This document shows, one piece after another, positions 41,826 through 49,970 of a DNA stretch of 64,000 bases. This stretch comes from Clostridia bacterium (GTDB lineage Bacteria > Bacillota > Clostridia > Christensenellales > Borkfalkiaceae). Position 1 is the stretch's first letter, and each line of letters opens with the position of its first letter. The translations under genes were made by a program, and so were the position numbers. The notes under the pieces are model-generated. The model did no database searches, was not told the DNA's origin, and saw nothing but the letters and a program-made list of their open reading frames with translations. Where the stretch lies: NCBI GenBank assembly GCA_017462985.1, contig JAFTQB010000059.1, positions 1 to 64,000 of the forward strand, read 5' to 3'.

Positions 41826-42491
41826 TTAACACTCTGCGCCGTACTGTTTGCGATAGGCGTACATCGCTTCCAAATGCTCCTTGCCCTCGATCACGCCCTG
41901 TTCGATCGCTTCGATGATGTCGTTCATCGTTACGACGGAATAAACGTCGATATCAAATTCCTTTTTCGCTTCCGCTACGGCGGAAAGCTCGCTGTTGAGC
42001 GCTTTTTCCATTCTGTCGACGGAAATGATCATACCGACGACCTTTACGTTTGCCGCCGCTTCCAATTTGGGCAAAATTTCGCGAAGCGCCTTGCCGCTCG
42101 TCATAACGTCCTCGATGATGATCACCTTTTCGCCGTCGACGAGCTGCTTGCCTACGAACAGACCGCCCTCGCCGTGATCTTTCACTTCCTTGCGATCGAA
42201 GCAATAATTCAGTTCTTTCCCATAGCCGTTAAAAAGCGCGATCGCCGTGGTAACGGAAAGAGGAATCCCCTTATATGCAGGCCCTACGAGCGTTTCCGCT
42301 TCCAAGCCGTTGTTAGCAATGCAAGCGGCGTAGTATTCCCCCAGCTTTGCGAGCTGCTTGCCCGTTTTATAGTTGCCCGTATTGATAAAGTAAGGCGCTT
42401 TTCTGCCGCTCTTTAAAGTAAATTCCCCAAAGCGCAACACGCCGTTTTCTACCATAAATCTGATAAATTCCTGTTTATAAGTATATGCCAT
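41826..42491 (-). CDS. pyrE: Orotate phosphoribosyltransferase
   Basis: 221 residues. The PRPP-binding motif VIIIEDVMTSGKALRE (about 121-136) and KSGRKAPYFINTGNYKTG near the N-terminus define the family; AYKGIPLSV precedes the flexible loop (DRKEVKDHGEGGL). It converts orotate and PRPP to OMP. It is 21 bases downstream of pyrD. Confidence 0.96.
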   Translation of the reverse strand: MAYTYKQEFIRFMVENGVLRFGEFTLKSGRKAPYFINTGNYKTGKQLAKLGEYYAACIANNGLEAETLVGPAYKGIPLSVTTAIALFNGYGKELNYCFDRKEVKDHGEGGLFVGKQLVDGEKVIIIEDVMTSGKALREILPKLEAAANVKVVGMIISVDRMEKALNSELSAVAEAKKEFDIDVYSVVTMNDIIEAIEQGVIEGKEHLEAMYAYRKQYGAEC

Positions 42492-42512
42492 AATTCTTTC
42501 TCCCGTTCTTTA

Positions 42513-43430
42513 TTATCTTTGATTTAGCGTAAGCGTACCCGTCAGCTCGCTTACGTTTTGTACGCCGTGGCGATCGCACCAAGCGTTCAAGCCGTCGATG
42601 ATCTTCGGCATTGCAAAGGGATCGGTGAAGTTTGCCGTGCCCACCTGCACCGCCGTTGCGCCCGCCATCAAAAATTCGATCGCGTCTTCCGCACGGGTGA
42701 TACCGCCCATGCCCACGACGGGAATATTCACCGCTTGCGAAACTTCGTAGGTCATTCTCACGGCGATCGGCTTCACGCCCGCGCCCGATACGCCGCCCGT
42801 GTTATTGGCGATGATCGGCCGTCTTCTTTCAATATCGATCGCCATACCCGTGAGCGTATTGATAAGCGATACGCAATCCGCGCCGCCGTTTTGCGCCGCC
42901 AAAGCGTTCGTCGCGATGCTTTCGACGTTGGGGGAAAGCTTCACCATCAACGGCGTTTTCTTCAAGCCGCTTTTCGCAACCTTCGTTACCTCTTCTACCG
43001 ATTGCGGCTTGATCCCGAACGCCATACCGCCGCTTTTTACGTTGGGGCAGGAAATATTCAGCTCCACCATATCCACAAGTCCGTCCAGCTTTTCGCAGAT
43101 CGCACGATAATCGTCAAGCGTTTTGCCCGCGACGTTCGCGATCACCGCCGTACCCGTCGAACGCAGCCATTCCAGATCGCAAGCGATAAAATGCTCCACG
43201 CCGGGGTTTTGAAGCCCTACGGCGTTTAAGATCACGCCGCGGCTTTCCGCAATACGCGGCGTGGGATTTCCCGCCCGCGCTTCCATCGTTAGCCCTTTGG
43301 TGGAAACGCCTCCGAGCGTTCCGATATCGTAAAGTTCGTGAAATTCACGCCCGAAGCCGAACGTGCCCGACGCGGCGATCACGGGATTTTTTAAAGTTAC
43401 GCCGCAAAGATTTACCGATAAATTCGCCAT
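42513..43430 (-). CDS. pyrD: Dihydroorotate dehydrogenase, class 1B catalytic subunit
   Basis: 305 residues. NPVIAASGTFGFG binds FMN, VELNISCPNVKSGG holds the catalytic Cys of class 1 enzymes, and NTGGVSGAGVKPIAVRM and VGMGGITRAEDAIEFLMAGA are the C-terminal FMN-phosphate blocks. It oxidises dihydroorotate to orotate and passes electrons to NAD through PyrK, encoded two genes upstream. A small membrane protein gene separates pyrK from pyrD, an unusual interruption of the two-subunit pair. Confidence 0.96.
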   Translation of the reverse strand: MANLSVNLCGVTLKNPVIAASGTFGFGREFHELYDIGTLGGVSTKGLTMEARAGNPTPRIAESRGVILNAVGLQNPGVEHFIACDLEWLRSTGTAVIANVAGKTLDDYRAICEKLDGLVDMVELNISCPNVKSGGMAFGIKPQSVEEVTKVAKSGLKKTPLMVKLSPNVESIATNALAAQNGGADCVSLINTLTGMAIDIERRRPIIANNTGGVSGAGVKPIAVRMTYEVSQAVNIPVVGMGGITRAEDAIEFLMAGATAVQVGTANFTDPFAMPKIIDGLNAWCDRHGVQNVSELTGTLTLNQR

Positions 43431-43453
43431 AATTTTATCCTATTCGATTTCTA

Positions 43454-43897
43454 TTATTTTTTCTGTTCCGTAGCTTCCGATCGCAACGCGATCAAGCGAT
43501 TGTGCGCCTGCTCCACGTCGGCAACGAAATGATAAGAATATTCTTTCCCGCCGACGAAAACGCAGAGCTTTCCCCATTCGTACTGCACGCCTTTTGCCGA
43601 AGCGAGGCGGTAGGTAACCCTTTCTATCAACCGCGGAGAAAAGGTTACGCCGCTTGCCAGACGCAAGCTTTCGCCCTCGTAAACAATCATTTCTTTGGGC
43701 GTAAGCAAAACGCGAATACACGTCACGCCGCCGATTGCCATAACGACGATAGCGGCGCCTACGGCAACGATTTTTGCAAGCTCGTTTTCTAAATTTGCCG
43801 TGAACACAAGCCCCAAGATCAACAGGATTCCGCCCAATCCAAACGCGATTGCATAAACGAGGAACAGTCCCTCTTTTTTCCGCGCGATCACTTCCAT
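43454..43897 (-). CDS. Small membrane protein inside the pyr operon, possible PH-like domain
   Basis: 147 residues from the ATG at 43897, five bases after the pyrK stop; GGAG lies inside the end of pyrK. Two hydrophobic segments (about 10-32 and 38-64) form an N-terminal hairpin, followed by a beta-rich soluble domain (TPKEMIVYEGESLRLASG ... FSPRLIERVTYRLASAKG) that looks like the bacterial PH-type domain found in many two-helix membrane proteins. I do not recognise a named family and no pyrimidine enzyme motif is present. The position between the two subunits of dihydroorotate dehydrogenase, in phase with both genes, argues for cotranscription. Confidence 0.7.
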   Translation of the reverse strand: MEVIARKKEGLFLVYAIAFGLGGILLILGLVFTANLENELAKIVAVGAAIVVMAIGGVTCIRVLLTPKEMIVYEGESLRLASGVTFSPRLIERVTYRLASAKGVQYEWGKLCVFVGGKEYSYHFVADVEQAHNRLIALRSEATEQKK

Positions 43898-43902
43898 TTT
43901 GT

Positions 43903-44658
43903 TTAAAGCTCCACTTCTTTGCAATTGAATACGGGTCCGTCCTTGCAAACGCGGGCGTGCGCGCCGCTTGTCAAATTGCAAACGCAAACGAGGCAAGCGC
44001 CAATCCCGCAACCCATGCGTTCCTCTAAGGACACAAAGCAGGGAATTCCCTTTTCTTCGACGAGCTGTTTCAGCGCCCTGAGCATCGGCAACGGTCCGCA
44101 GGAGAGCACCACGTCGGGACGGTAGCCTTTTTCGAGCGCTGCCGCAAACACTTGCACCGAATTCATTTTCTCGCCATAGCTGCCGTCGTCGGTTACGCCG
44201 ACGAAAGTATCCGCTTTTTCAAATTCTTCCAAGCCGCATACGGCGCCCTTGTTTCTAAATCCGATAAACGCGGAGATCTCTTTTTTACCCGCGTATTCCC
44301 TCAACACGGAAATGAGCGGGAATATCCCCACGCCGCCGCCGACGAGCGCCACTTTCCGCTCGGTTTCTTCCACGAAAAAACCGTTTCCAAGCGGCATCAG
44401 CACGTTTAACTGCGTACCTACCCCCATCGCTTTTAATTCTTGCGTTCCCTCGCCTTTTACTTGGTAGCAATAGGTTACTTTATTCCCGTCCACTTTACAA
44501 ATCGCGATCGGGCGGCGCAAAAGATGCGTGCCGCCAACGGAAATATCCCCGAATTGACCACAACGCACGGCGGGAGCTTCGGGAAGCTCGAAGGTAATCG
44601 AACAGATACCGCAAGCGATCTCTTTATTTTCTACGATTGTAGCAACGTAATCTTTCAT
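43903..44658 (-). CDS. pyrK: Dihydroorotate dehydrogenase, electron-transfer subunit
   Basis: 251 residues. HLLRRPIAICKVDG is the FAD-binding RxxS/T-like block, GGGVGIFPLISVLRE the NAD-binding region, and ERMGCGIGACLVCVCN ... CKDG near the C-terminus carries the cysteines of the [2Fe-2S] cluster. It links the FMN enzyme PyrD to NAD. It belongs to the pyr operon, 12 bases after pyrF. Confidence 0.95.
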   Translation of the reverse strand: MKDYVATIVENKEIACGICSITFELPEAPAVRCGQFGDISVGGTHLLRRPIAICKVDGNKVTYCYQVKGEGTQELKAMGVGTQLNVLMPLGNGFFVEETERKVALVGGGVGIFPLISVLREYAGKKEISAFIGFRNKGAVCGLEEFEKADTFVGVTDDGSYGEKMNSVQVFAAALEKGYRPDVVLSCGPLPMLRALKQLVEEKGIPCFVSLEERMGCGIGACLVCVCNLTSGAHARVCKDGPVFNCKEVEL

Positions 44659-44670
44659 CTTTTTCTATCC

Positions 44671-45579
44671 TTATCTGCCCATTTTACCGATCACGGCGGA
44701 AAGGTCTTTTTGCATTGCCACGCAAGCCGCGCGCGCCGCTTCGTAATAGGTGCCGCCCAGCTTTTTATACGCGCAAAGAATCCCGCGGGAATTGTTCACC
44801 ACGCCGCCGAGTCCGTTCCCACCGAAACAGCTTTTCAGCATTTCCGCGTTGCCTCCCTGCGCGCCGTAGCCGGGGATCAGGAAGAACGTGTGCGGCAACA
44901 CTTCGCGAAGCCGCGCCGCTTCCGTAGGATGCGTTGCGCCAACCACCGCGCCCACCGCCGAATAGCCGTATTTGCCGATCGTGCTTTCGCCCCATTTTTC
45001 CACCAAGCCGCCCATGTATTCGTAAACGGGCTTGCCGTTTTCAAGCACTAAATTTTGCAGCTCCCCGCTGGAAGGATTGGAAGTTTTTACGAGCACGAAA
45101 ATGCCCTTATCGTTCTTTTCACACTGTTCCACAAACGGCGCGATACCGTCCGTTCCCAAATACCCGTTCACCGTTACGTAATCAGCGGGGAACGGCTTAT
45201 AAGCCTTGCCGTTCACTTCCGTTTCCCCAAGGAAAGTTTTTGCATAGCAACTCGCCGTAGAGCCGATATCGTTGCGTTTCGCGTCCGCGATCACCACGAG
45301 ATCGCGTTCTTCTGCGTATTTGAGCGTTTCTTCGTAAGCTTTCATACCCGCCACGCCGTACATTTCGTAATAGGCGATCTGCACCTTTACCGAGGGAACG
45401 ATATCACGCACGGTATCGACGAGCTTTTTATTAAACTCAAAAATCCTATCCGCCGCGTCGTCAAAGGTTACCGCGCCCGCTTTCATTTCGTCGGGGAGAT
45501 AATCAAACAGCGTATCTAATCCTACGCAGGTGGGGTTTTGCATATCGATGATTTTTTCTATCAAGCGATCGGTGATCAT
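44671..45579 (-). CDS. pyrF: Orotidine 5'-phosphate decarboxylase, type 2
   Basis: 302 residues, the longer type 2 (subfamily 2) form. VIADAKRNDIGSTASCYA contains the catalytic Lys/Asp (DAKRNDI), CVGLDTLFDYLPDEM is the first strand, and VGATHPTEAARLREVLP and IPGYGAQGGNAE the phosphate-binding C-terminal blocks. It decarboxylates OMP to UMP. Located 11 bases after pyrC. Confidence 0.95.
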   Translation of the reverse strand: MITDRLIEKIIDMQNPTCVGLDTLFDYLPDEMKAGAVTFDDAADRIFEFNKKLVDTVRDIVPSVKVQIAYYEMYGVAGMKAYEETLKYAEERDLVVIADAKRNDIGSTASCYAKTFLGETEVNGKAYKPFPADYVTVNGYLGTDGIAPFVEQCEKNDKGIFVLVKTSNPSSGELQNLVLENGKPVYEYMGGLVEKWGESTIGKYGYSAVGAVVGATHPTEAARLREVLPHTFFLIPGYGAQGGNAEMLKSCFGGNGLGGVVNNSRGILCAYKKLGGTYYEAARAACVAMQKDLSAVIGKMGR

Positions 45580-45590
45580 ATTTTTTCTCC

Positions 45591-46856
45591 TTATGCTTTG
45601 TATTTAATATCGCCGTCAACGATCGTATATTTCACTACGCCGTTGAGCTTATAACCGTTGAACGGAGTATTTTTGCCTTTGCTTTCGAATTTAGAGCTAT
45701 CCACTACGAAGCTTTCTTCGATGTTCGCGATCGTGAGATCGGCAACCTTGCCCTCGGCGATCTCGCCACCCTCTAACCCCAAAATTTGCGCGGGGTTATA
45801 AGACATTTTTTCCGCGATTTGAGAAAGGCTCAAAACGCCCGTCTTATAAAGATACGTGATCGCGAACCCGAACGAGGTTTCGATGCCGCTGATCCCGAAC
45901 GCCGCCAAATTGTATTCCACGTTTTTATCGTCCTCGTGATGGGGCGCGTGATCGGTTACGATGCAATCGAGCGTACCGTCCTTTAACCCTTCGAGGATCG
46001 CCAATTTATCCGCTTCCTCGCGAATGGGCGGATTGACTTTCGTATTCGTATCGTAGCCGCGAATGATCTCGTCCGTTACCGAAAAATAGTGCGGACAGGT
46101 TTCCGCCGTTACCTGAACGCCCGCCGCTTTCGCGTCGCGGATCAGCCGAACGCCGCTATACGTCGAAACGTGGCAAATATGCACGGGCGCGTCCAAGCTT
46201 TCCGCCAAAGCAAGCTCTCTTGCAATGATAATATCTTCCGCGGCTCTGGGAATCCCTTTTAAGCCCGTGATCGTCGCGCTCAAACCCTCGTTCACCACGC
46301 CGCCGTCCACGAGGTCTTTATCCTCGCAATGGCAAAGGCACTTGATTCCAAACCCCTTTGCGTACTGCATCGCGTTGTACATCAAACGGGTGTTTTTTAC
46401 GGCTACGCCGTCGTCGGAAATCGCCACCGCGCCCGCCTTTTGCATACTGCCGATCGCGGCGAGTTCCTCGCCCTTTTCCCCTTTCGTGATCGCGCCGATG
46501 GGATGAATTTTGCAAAGCCCCACTTCCTTTCCGCGCTGACGGATATAGCCGACGACGATCTTGTTATCCGCGACGGGATTGGTATTGGGCATACAGCAAA
46601 TTTGCGTAAACCCGCCTTTGACCGCCGCACGCGCGCCGCTTTCGATATTTTCCTTTCTTTCAAATCCCGGCTCTCTTAAATGCACGTGAATATCAATAAG
46701 TCCCGGGAAGATATGCAAGCCCTCGGCGTTGATTTCTTCTTCCCCCGTCGTATTTTCAATGCTTTCCGCGATCTTGACAATCTTGCCGTCTACCGCCAAG
46801 ATATCCTTTTTTTCCACGCCGCCGCGAAGCACCAGCCAACCGTTTCTGATGATCAT
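45591..46856 (-). CDS. pyrC: Dihydroorotase, type I
   Basis: 421 residues. PGLIDIHVHLREPGFERKE (about 52-70) holds the HxH zinc ligands, GGFTQICCMPNTNP follows, and VTDHAPH carries the catalytic Asp with the last His. It closes carbamoyl aspartate to dihydroorotate. It follows pyrB by 19 bases, with AAAGGAG before its ATG. Confidence 0.96.
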   Translation of the reverse strand: MIIRNGWLVLRGGVEKKDILAVDGKIVKIAESIENTTGEEEINAEGLHIFPGLIDIHVHLREPGFERKENIESGARAAVKGGFTQICCMPNTNPVADNKIVVGYIRQRGKEVGLCKIHPIGAITKGEKGEELAAIGSMQKAGAVAISDDGVAVKNTRLMYNAMQYAKGFGIKCLCHCEDKDLVDGGVVNEGLSATITGLKGIPRAAEDIIIARELALAESLDAPVHICHVSTYSGVRLIRDAKAAGVQVTAETCPHYFSVTDEIIRGYDTNTKVNPPIREEADKLAILEGLKDGTLDCIVTDHAPHHEDDKNVEYNLAAFGISGIETSFGFAITYLYKTGVLSLSQIAEKMSYNPAQILGLEGGEIAEGKVADLTIANIEESFVVDSSKFESKGKNTPFNGYKLNGVVKYTIVDGDIKYKA

Positions 46857-46875
46857 ACCCGTTCACTCCTTTTAT

Positions 46876-47799
46876 TTAACTTTCTCTGTATTCGTTCAAA
46901 AGACGAAGCAACGCCATTCTCACCGCTACGCCCGAAAGCACTTGATTTTCGATATGACTGCGTTCGTGATCGATCACGCCGCTCGTCAGCTCTACGCCGC
47001 GATTGACGGGACCGGGATGCAAAATAATGGCGTTCGGGTTTGCATAAGCGAGCATTTTTTCATCTACGCCGTAAAAGCTCGCGTATTCCCCAAGCGAGGG
47101 GAAGTTGCCCGCCTGTTGGCGTTCAAGCTGAATCCGCAGCCCCATTACCACGTCCGCGCCGTCGAGCGCTTCCTCGCGAGAGGTACAAACCTTTGCGCCG
47201 AGCTTATCGATATCTTTGGGGATCAGCGTTTCGGGAGCGAACATACGCACTTCCGCGCCCATCGTCCGCAAACCGAACAGGTTCGACTTCGCCACGCGCG
47301 AATGCTTGATATCGCCGAGAATCGCCACTTTCAATCCCTTCAATCGCCCGAATACTTCCTGCATCGTGAGCATATCTAAAAGCGCTTGCGAGGGGTGTTC
47401 GTTCATGCCGTCGCCCGCGTTCAAAACGCTCGCTTTCACCGTTTTTGCCAAAAGATACGGCGCGCCGCCCATGGGATGGCGCATAACGATAAAATCGTTT
47501 TTCTGCGCGTCCAGCGTTTTGCCCGTATCCACCAACGTTTCTCCTTTTGCCACCGAGGAATTTCCCGCCACGATATTGATGGTGGTCGCCCCAAGATATT
47601 TCGCCGCTTGCTCAAAGCTCGTCCGCGTGCGGGTGCTGTTTTCGTAAAAAAGCACCGTAACCGTTTTTCCCTCTAAATAGGAAAACTTCTTTTCACCGCT
47701 TAAAATGCGTTGTTTCATTTGGGCGGCGAGCGCAAGAATTTCGGAAATTTCTTCCTCGCTCGCGTCGATCAAGCCCAACATATCCTTCCTTTTCAGCAT
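46876..47799 (-). CDS. pyrB: Aspartate carbamoyltransferase catalytic subunit
   Basis: 307 residues. FYENSTRTRTSFEQAAKYLG (about 51-70) is the carbamoyl-phosphate-binding STRTR motif; RHPMGGAPYLLA and NAGDGMNEHPSQALLD are the later active-site blocks. It condenses carbamoyl phosphate and aspartate. No pyrI regulatory subunit follows, as usual in Firmicutes. It is the first gene of the pyr operon and lies behind a structured leader with a terminator. carAB and pyrR are not in the window. Confidence 0.97.
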   Translation of the reverse strand: MLKRKDMLGLIDASEEEISEILALAAQMKQRILSGEKKFSYLEGKTVTVLFYENSTRTRTSFEQAAKYLGATTINIVAGNSSVAKGETLVDTGKTLDAQKNDFIVMRHPMGGAPYLLAKTVKASVLNAGDGMNEHPSQALLDMLTMQEVFGRLKGLKVAILGDIKHSRVAKSNLFGLRTMGAEVRMFAPETLIPKDIDKLGAKVCTSREEALDGADVVMGLRIQLERQQAGNFPSLGEYASFYGVDEKMLAYANPNAIILHPGPVNRGVELTSGVIDHERSHIENQVLSGVAVRMALLRLLNEYRES

Positions 47800-47839
47800 C
47801 GTTTTTTCTCCTGTTCGTTGCTATTGCCGTTTTTGCCGT

Positions 47840-47931
47840 AAAAAAAGAGCCTTGGACACAGAGGGGTGCCCAAGACGTAACCGTTGCGTTTTTAATATCT
47901 TCGTCTTGACGGCACTTCTCAGCCGCTCTTT
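47840..47931 (-). promoter_or_regulatory. Structured attenuator leader of the pyr operon
   Basis: On the minus strand the RNA starts AAAGAGC (47925-47931), which can pair with GCTCTTT (47844-47850) at the other end. Inside are a short hairpin CGGC-TGAGAAGT-GCCG (47910-47925), a helix CAAGACG (47902-47908) with CGTCTTG (47871-47877), and a terminator CTTGGGCAC-CCCTCT-GTGTCCAAG (47851-47874) followed by GGCTCTTTTTTT. The CGTCTTG helix and the terminator share bases, so they exclude each other. This is the logic of an attenuator; a PyrR-type or other ligand is possible but I find no match to the PyrR binding loop. Confidence 0.65.
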
Positions 47932-47935
47932 GGAT

Positions 47936-47964
47936 ATTATAGCATATTTTTTCGCCGTTGTAAA
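47936..47964 (-). promoter_or_regulatory. sigma-A promoter of the pyr operon
   Basis: Minus strand TTTACA (47959-47964), 17 bases, TATAAT (47936-47941). Start expected near 47929, at the first bases of the structured leader. Confidence 0.8.
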
Positions 47965-48007
47965 GAGTTCAAACGCCCTTTTGCGCGGCAATTTTCGTTT
48001 TTTCTTT

Positions 48008-48709
48008 TTATATTTGTACGCGCGTGAGCTTAAAACCCGATTTATCGCAAGAAGTAAGATAGTAATCCACGCCGTTTTTCGTCGTTTTTAAAGGAAAATA
48101 CGCCGCGCCGTGGATATGCCCGAACACCACTGCCGAAACGCCGTTTTCTTCCATCAGCTTCGTAAAGAGCGTATCCTCGCATTTGGAAGAAAAAGGCGGG
48201 TAGTGCATGATCGCCACCAATTTGTCCCCCTCGCGTTTGAGCTTTGCCGCGTCCGCAAACGCCAAACGAAACCGCTCCGCTTCGCGAAGATATAGTTTTT
48301 CGTCCTGCGCGGAAAAATCGGGGCTGCCGGGGCAAGTCCAACCGCGAGAGCCTACGAGCACGATCCCCTCTTCCAGCCTAAGCGCGTCCGTTTGCAAAAA
48401 GTAAAAACTCTCGTCGGGCGCAGCCGCGCGCACCTTCGTAATGCCGCTCCACCAATAATCGTGATTCCCCCGCACGAAAATTTTCCTGCCGTTCAACGGC
48501 GCGATTGCCTGCAGATCGGGCAACGCTTCGGGCAAGATCATCGCCCAACTGATATCGCCCGCGATGAACACGACGTCCTCGTCCGTTACCTTTTCTTGCC
48601 AATCTTTTTTTATTTTTTCAAAATGCCCTTCCCAGCCCGCGCCGAAAATATCCATCGGCTTATTCGAGGTTGTGGAAAGGTGCAAATCTCCGATCGCATA
48701 CAGTTTCAT
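48008..48709 (-). CDS. Metallophosphoesterase
   Basis: 233 residues from the ATG at 48709. IGDLHLS (DxH), AGDISW (GDx), VRGNHDYWW (GNHD), IMHYPP and VFGHIHG are, in order, the five metallophosphoesterase blocks binding two metal ions. The family includes phosphodiesterases and phosphatases of many substrates, and none is indicated here. A GTG two codons earlier is possible, but the -10 box ends 6 bases before the ATG and no Shine-Dalgarno is present, so translation from the transcript's own 5' end is likely. It is monocistronic. Confidence 0.9.
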   Translation of the reverse strand: MKLYAIGDLHLSTTSNKPMDIFGAGWEGHFEKIKKDWQEKVTDEDVVFIAGDISWAMILPEALPDLQAIAPLNGRKIFVRGNHDYWWSGITKVRAAAPDESFYFLQTDALRLEEGIVLVGSRGWTCPGSPDFSAQDEKLYLREAERFRLAFADAAKLKREGDKLVAIMHYPPFSSKCEDTLFTKLMEENGVSAVVFGHIHGAAYFPLKTTKNGVDYYLTSCDKSGFKLTRVQI

Positions 48710-48715
48710 AAACAC

Positions 48716-48744
48716 ATTATAACAGCTTTTTTATCAAAACGCAA
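48716..48744 (-). promoter_or_regulatory. Promoter of the metallophosphoesterase gene; leaderless
   Basis: Minus strand TTGCGT (48739-48744), 17 bases, TATAAT (48716-48721); the start 7 bases on is 48709, the A of the ATG. Confidence 0.65.
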
Positions 48745-48763
48745 GTTTTTTCTTTCTCGGGGG

Positions 48764-48792
48764 TTGATTTTTATCAAAAGAAGTGCTATAAT
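48764..48792 (+). promoter_or_regulatory. sigma-A promoter of the frameshifted lipoprotein gene
   Basis: TTGATT (48764-48769), 17 bases, TATAAT (48787-48792); RBS TAGGAG at 48811-48816 follows before the ATG at 48826. Confidence 0.8.
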
Positions 48793-48825
48793 AAGAATAC
48801 CAAACTTGTTTAGGAGTTCTAAATT

Positions 48826-49861
48826 ATGAAAAAATTCGTAAAAGCGATCTTAGCCGTTAGCACTTGCATGCCCCTCTTGGCTTTTTCCGCGTGCAACGGT
48901 TTACCTGAGGTAAGCGACGCAGAAAAACCCGCCGTATTCGCGAATTATTCCGAAAAATACGCGGCTGCTTTGGAAACCGCCACGCAAGGCGATCTTTACC
49001 TCAACCAATATTTCAGCGTGCGTATGCAAGCGGTCAACGGAGATACCAAGCTCGACGCCACTGTTTTGGGCGAAGCCAACTATGATATCGTAGGCGGTGA
49101 ACTTACCCGCCAAACCAGCGAAATGACGGAAAAAAATAACGACGACCGACGGCGAAACGGAAGAAAGCGGCGAGATGACCGTAAAATCTTATTTTACCGA
49201 GGAAGGGGCTTATATGTTTATGAGCCAAACAGTCGGCGATGAAACAAAAGAGCAAAAACAATTCCAAGCCGCAAATCCCGACGATTCGCAAACGGTAGAC
49301 ATTGCAAGCGTTCTTGAATTTATTCCTTTTTCCGCTACCTACGATGAGGTGGCGGCAGAATTTTCCGATCTGAAAATGTACGCGAGCGATAACGGCACGA
49401 TGTTCAAAATAGAATTTTCCGCCGATCTTACGAACGCGTCTGATGATTACGCGGGCGAAATCATTTCTGTTTTGGGCGAAGAAAACATCGAAATGGAGCT
49501 TACGCAATCGTACACTTTAAGAATGGATACGAGCGGCAATCTTATTTCCACCGAAATGGAACTGATCGCAAAATTCTACGAGATCGCGCCCGAAACGGAT
49601 AATTCCGAGAACGGCGGCGAAGAAAACGGCGAAGTTGCGCCCGTTTCCGACGTGAGCGAAACTCCCCCTGCCGAGGGCGACGAAGAAGAAAGCGCGCCCG
49701 TAAACGCAAAGCGCGAAGGATCGTTGCGAATTTCTTTCAAAACGACGGTAAAGGACGCAAGCTCGGTTAAACTGCCGACGAAAGCGGAATTGGATACCTA
49801 CAAAAAACCCGAAACGACGGAAGAACCCTCCGAAGGCGGAGAAGAAACGCCTGCGGCGTGA
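48826..49861 (+). pseudogene. Putative lipoprotein gene interrupted by a +1 frameshift in an A7 tract
   Basis: The first frame (48826-49242) starts with a lipoprotein signal, MKKFVKAILAVSTCMPLLAF followed by SAC at residue 23, and then a soluble domain; the second (from about 49140 to 49861) continues it as SYFTEEGAYMFMSQTV and ends in an acidic Glu/Pro-rich tail. Removing one A from the seven-A run at 49130-49136 joins them in one frame of about 344 residues. The promoter and RBS are intact and both halves look well kept, so it may be a sequencing/assembly error, a phase-variable switch, transcriptional slippage, or a recent pseudogene. I recognise no family in the mature protein. Confidence 0.7.
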
Positions 49862-49877
49862 GAAAAACGAACAAGCA

Positions 49878-49914
49878 AAAGGCTGTTGCGAAAAAATCGC
49901 AACAGCCTTTCTTT
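49878..49914. terminator. Terminator downstream of the lipoprotein gene
   Basis: AAAGGCTGTTGCG-aaaaaat-CGCAACAGCCTTT followed by CTTT; near-symmetric, so it can also stop the opposing transcript of the gene ending at 49971. Confidence 0.8.
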
Positions 49915-49970
49915 ATGTACGAATCGAAAAGGAAATTCACCGCAAAGTCGTCAAAATATTCTTCGTCGGT

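Noticed and set aside
47910..47925. TGAGAA loop in the pyr leader as a possible TPP riboswitch (CUGAGA)
   Set aside because: The rest of the TPP aptamer (the conserved second CUGA/ACCUGAUC region) is missing, and the downstream genes are pyrimidine genes.
49130..49242. Programmed ribosomal -1 frameshifting at the A7 tract
   Set aside because: No downstream stem-loop or pseudoknot follows the tract and no known family uses it; indel, phase variation or transcriptional slippage explain it more simply.
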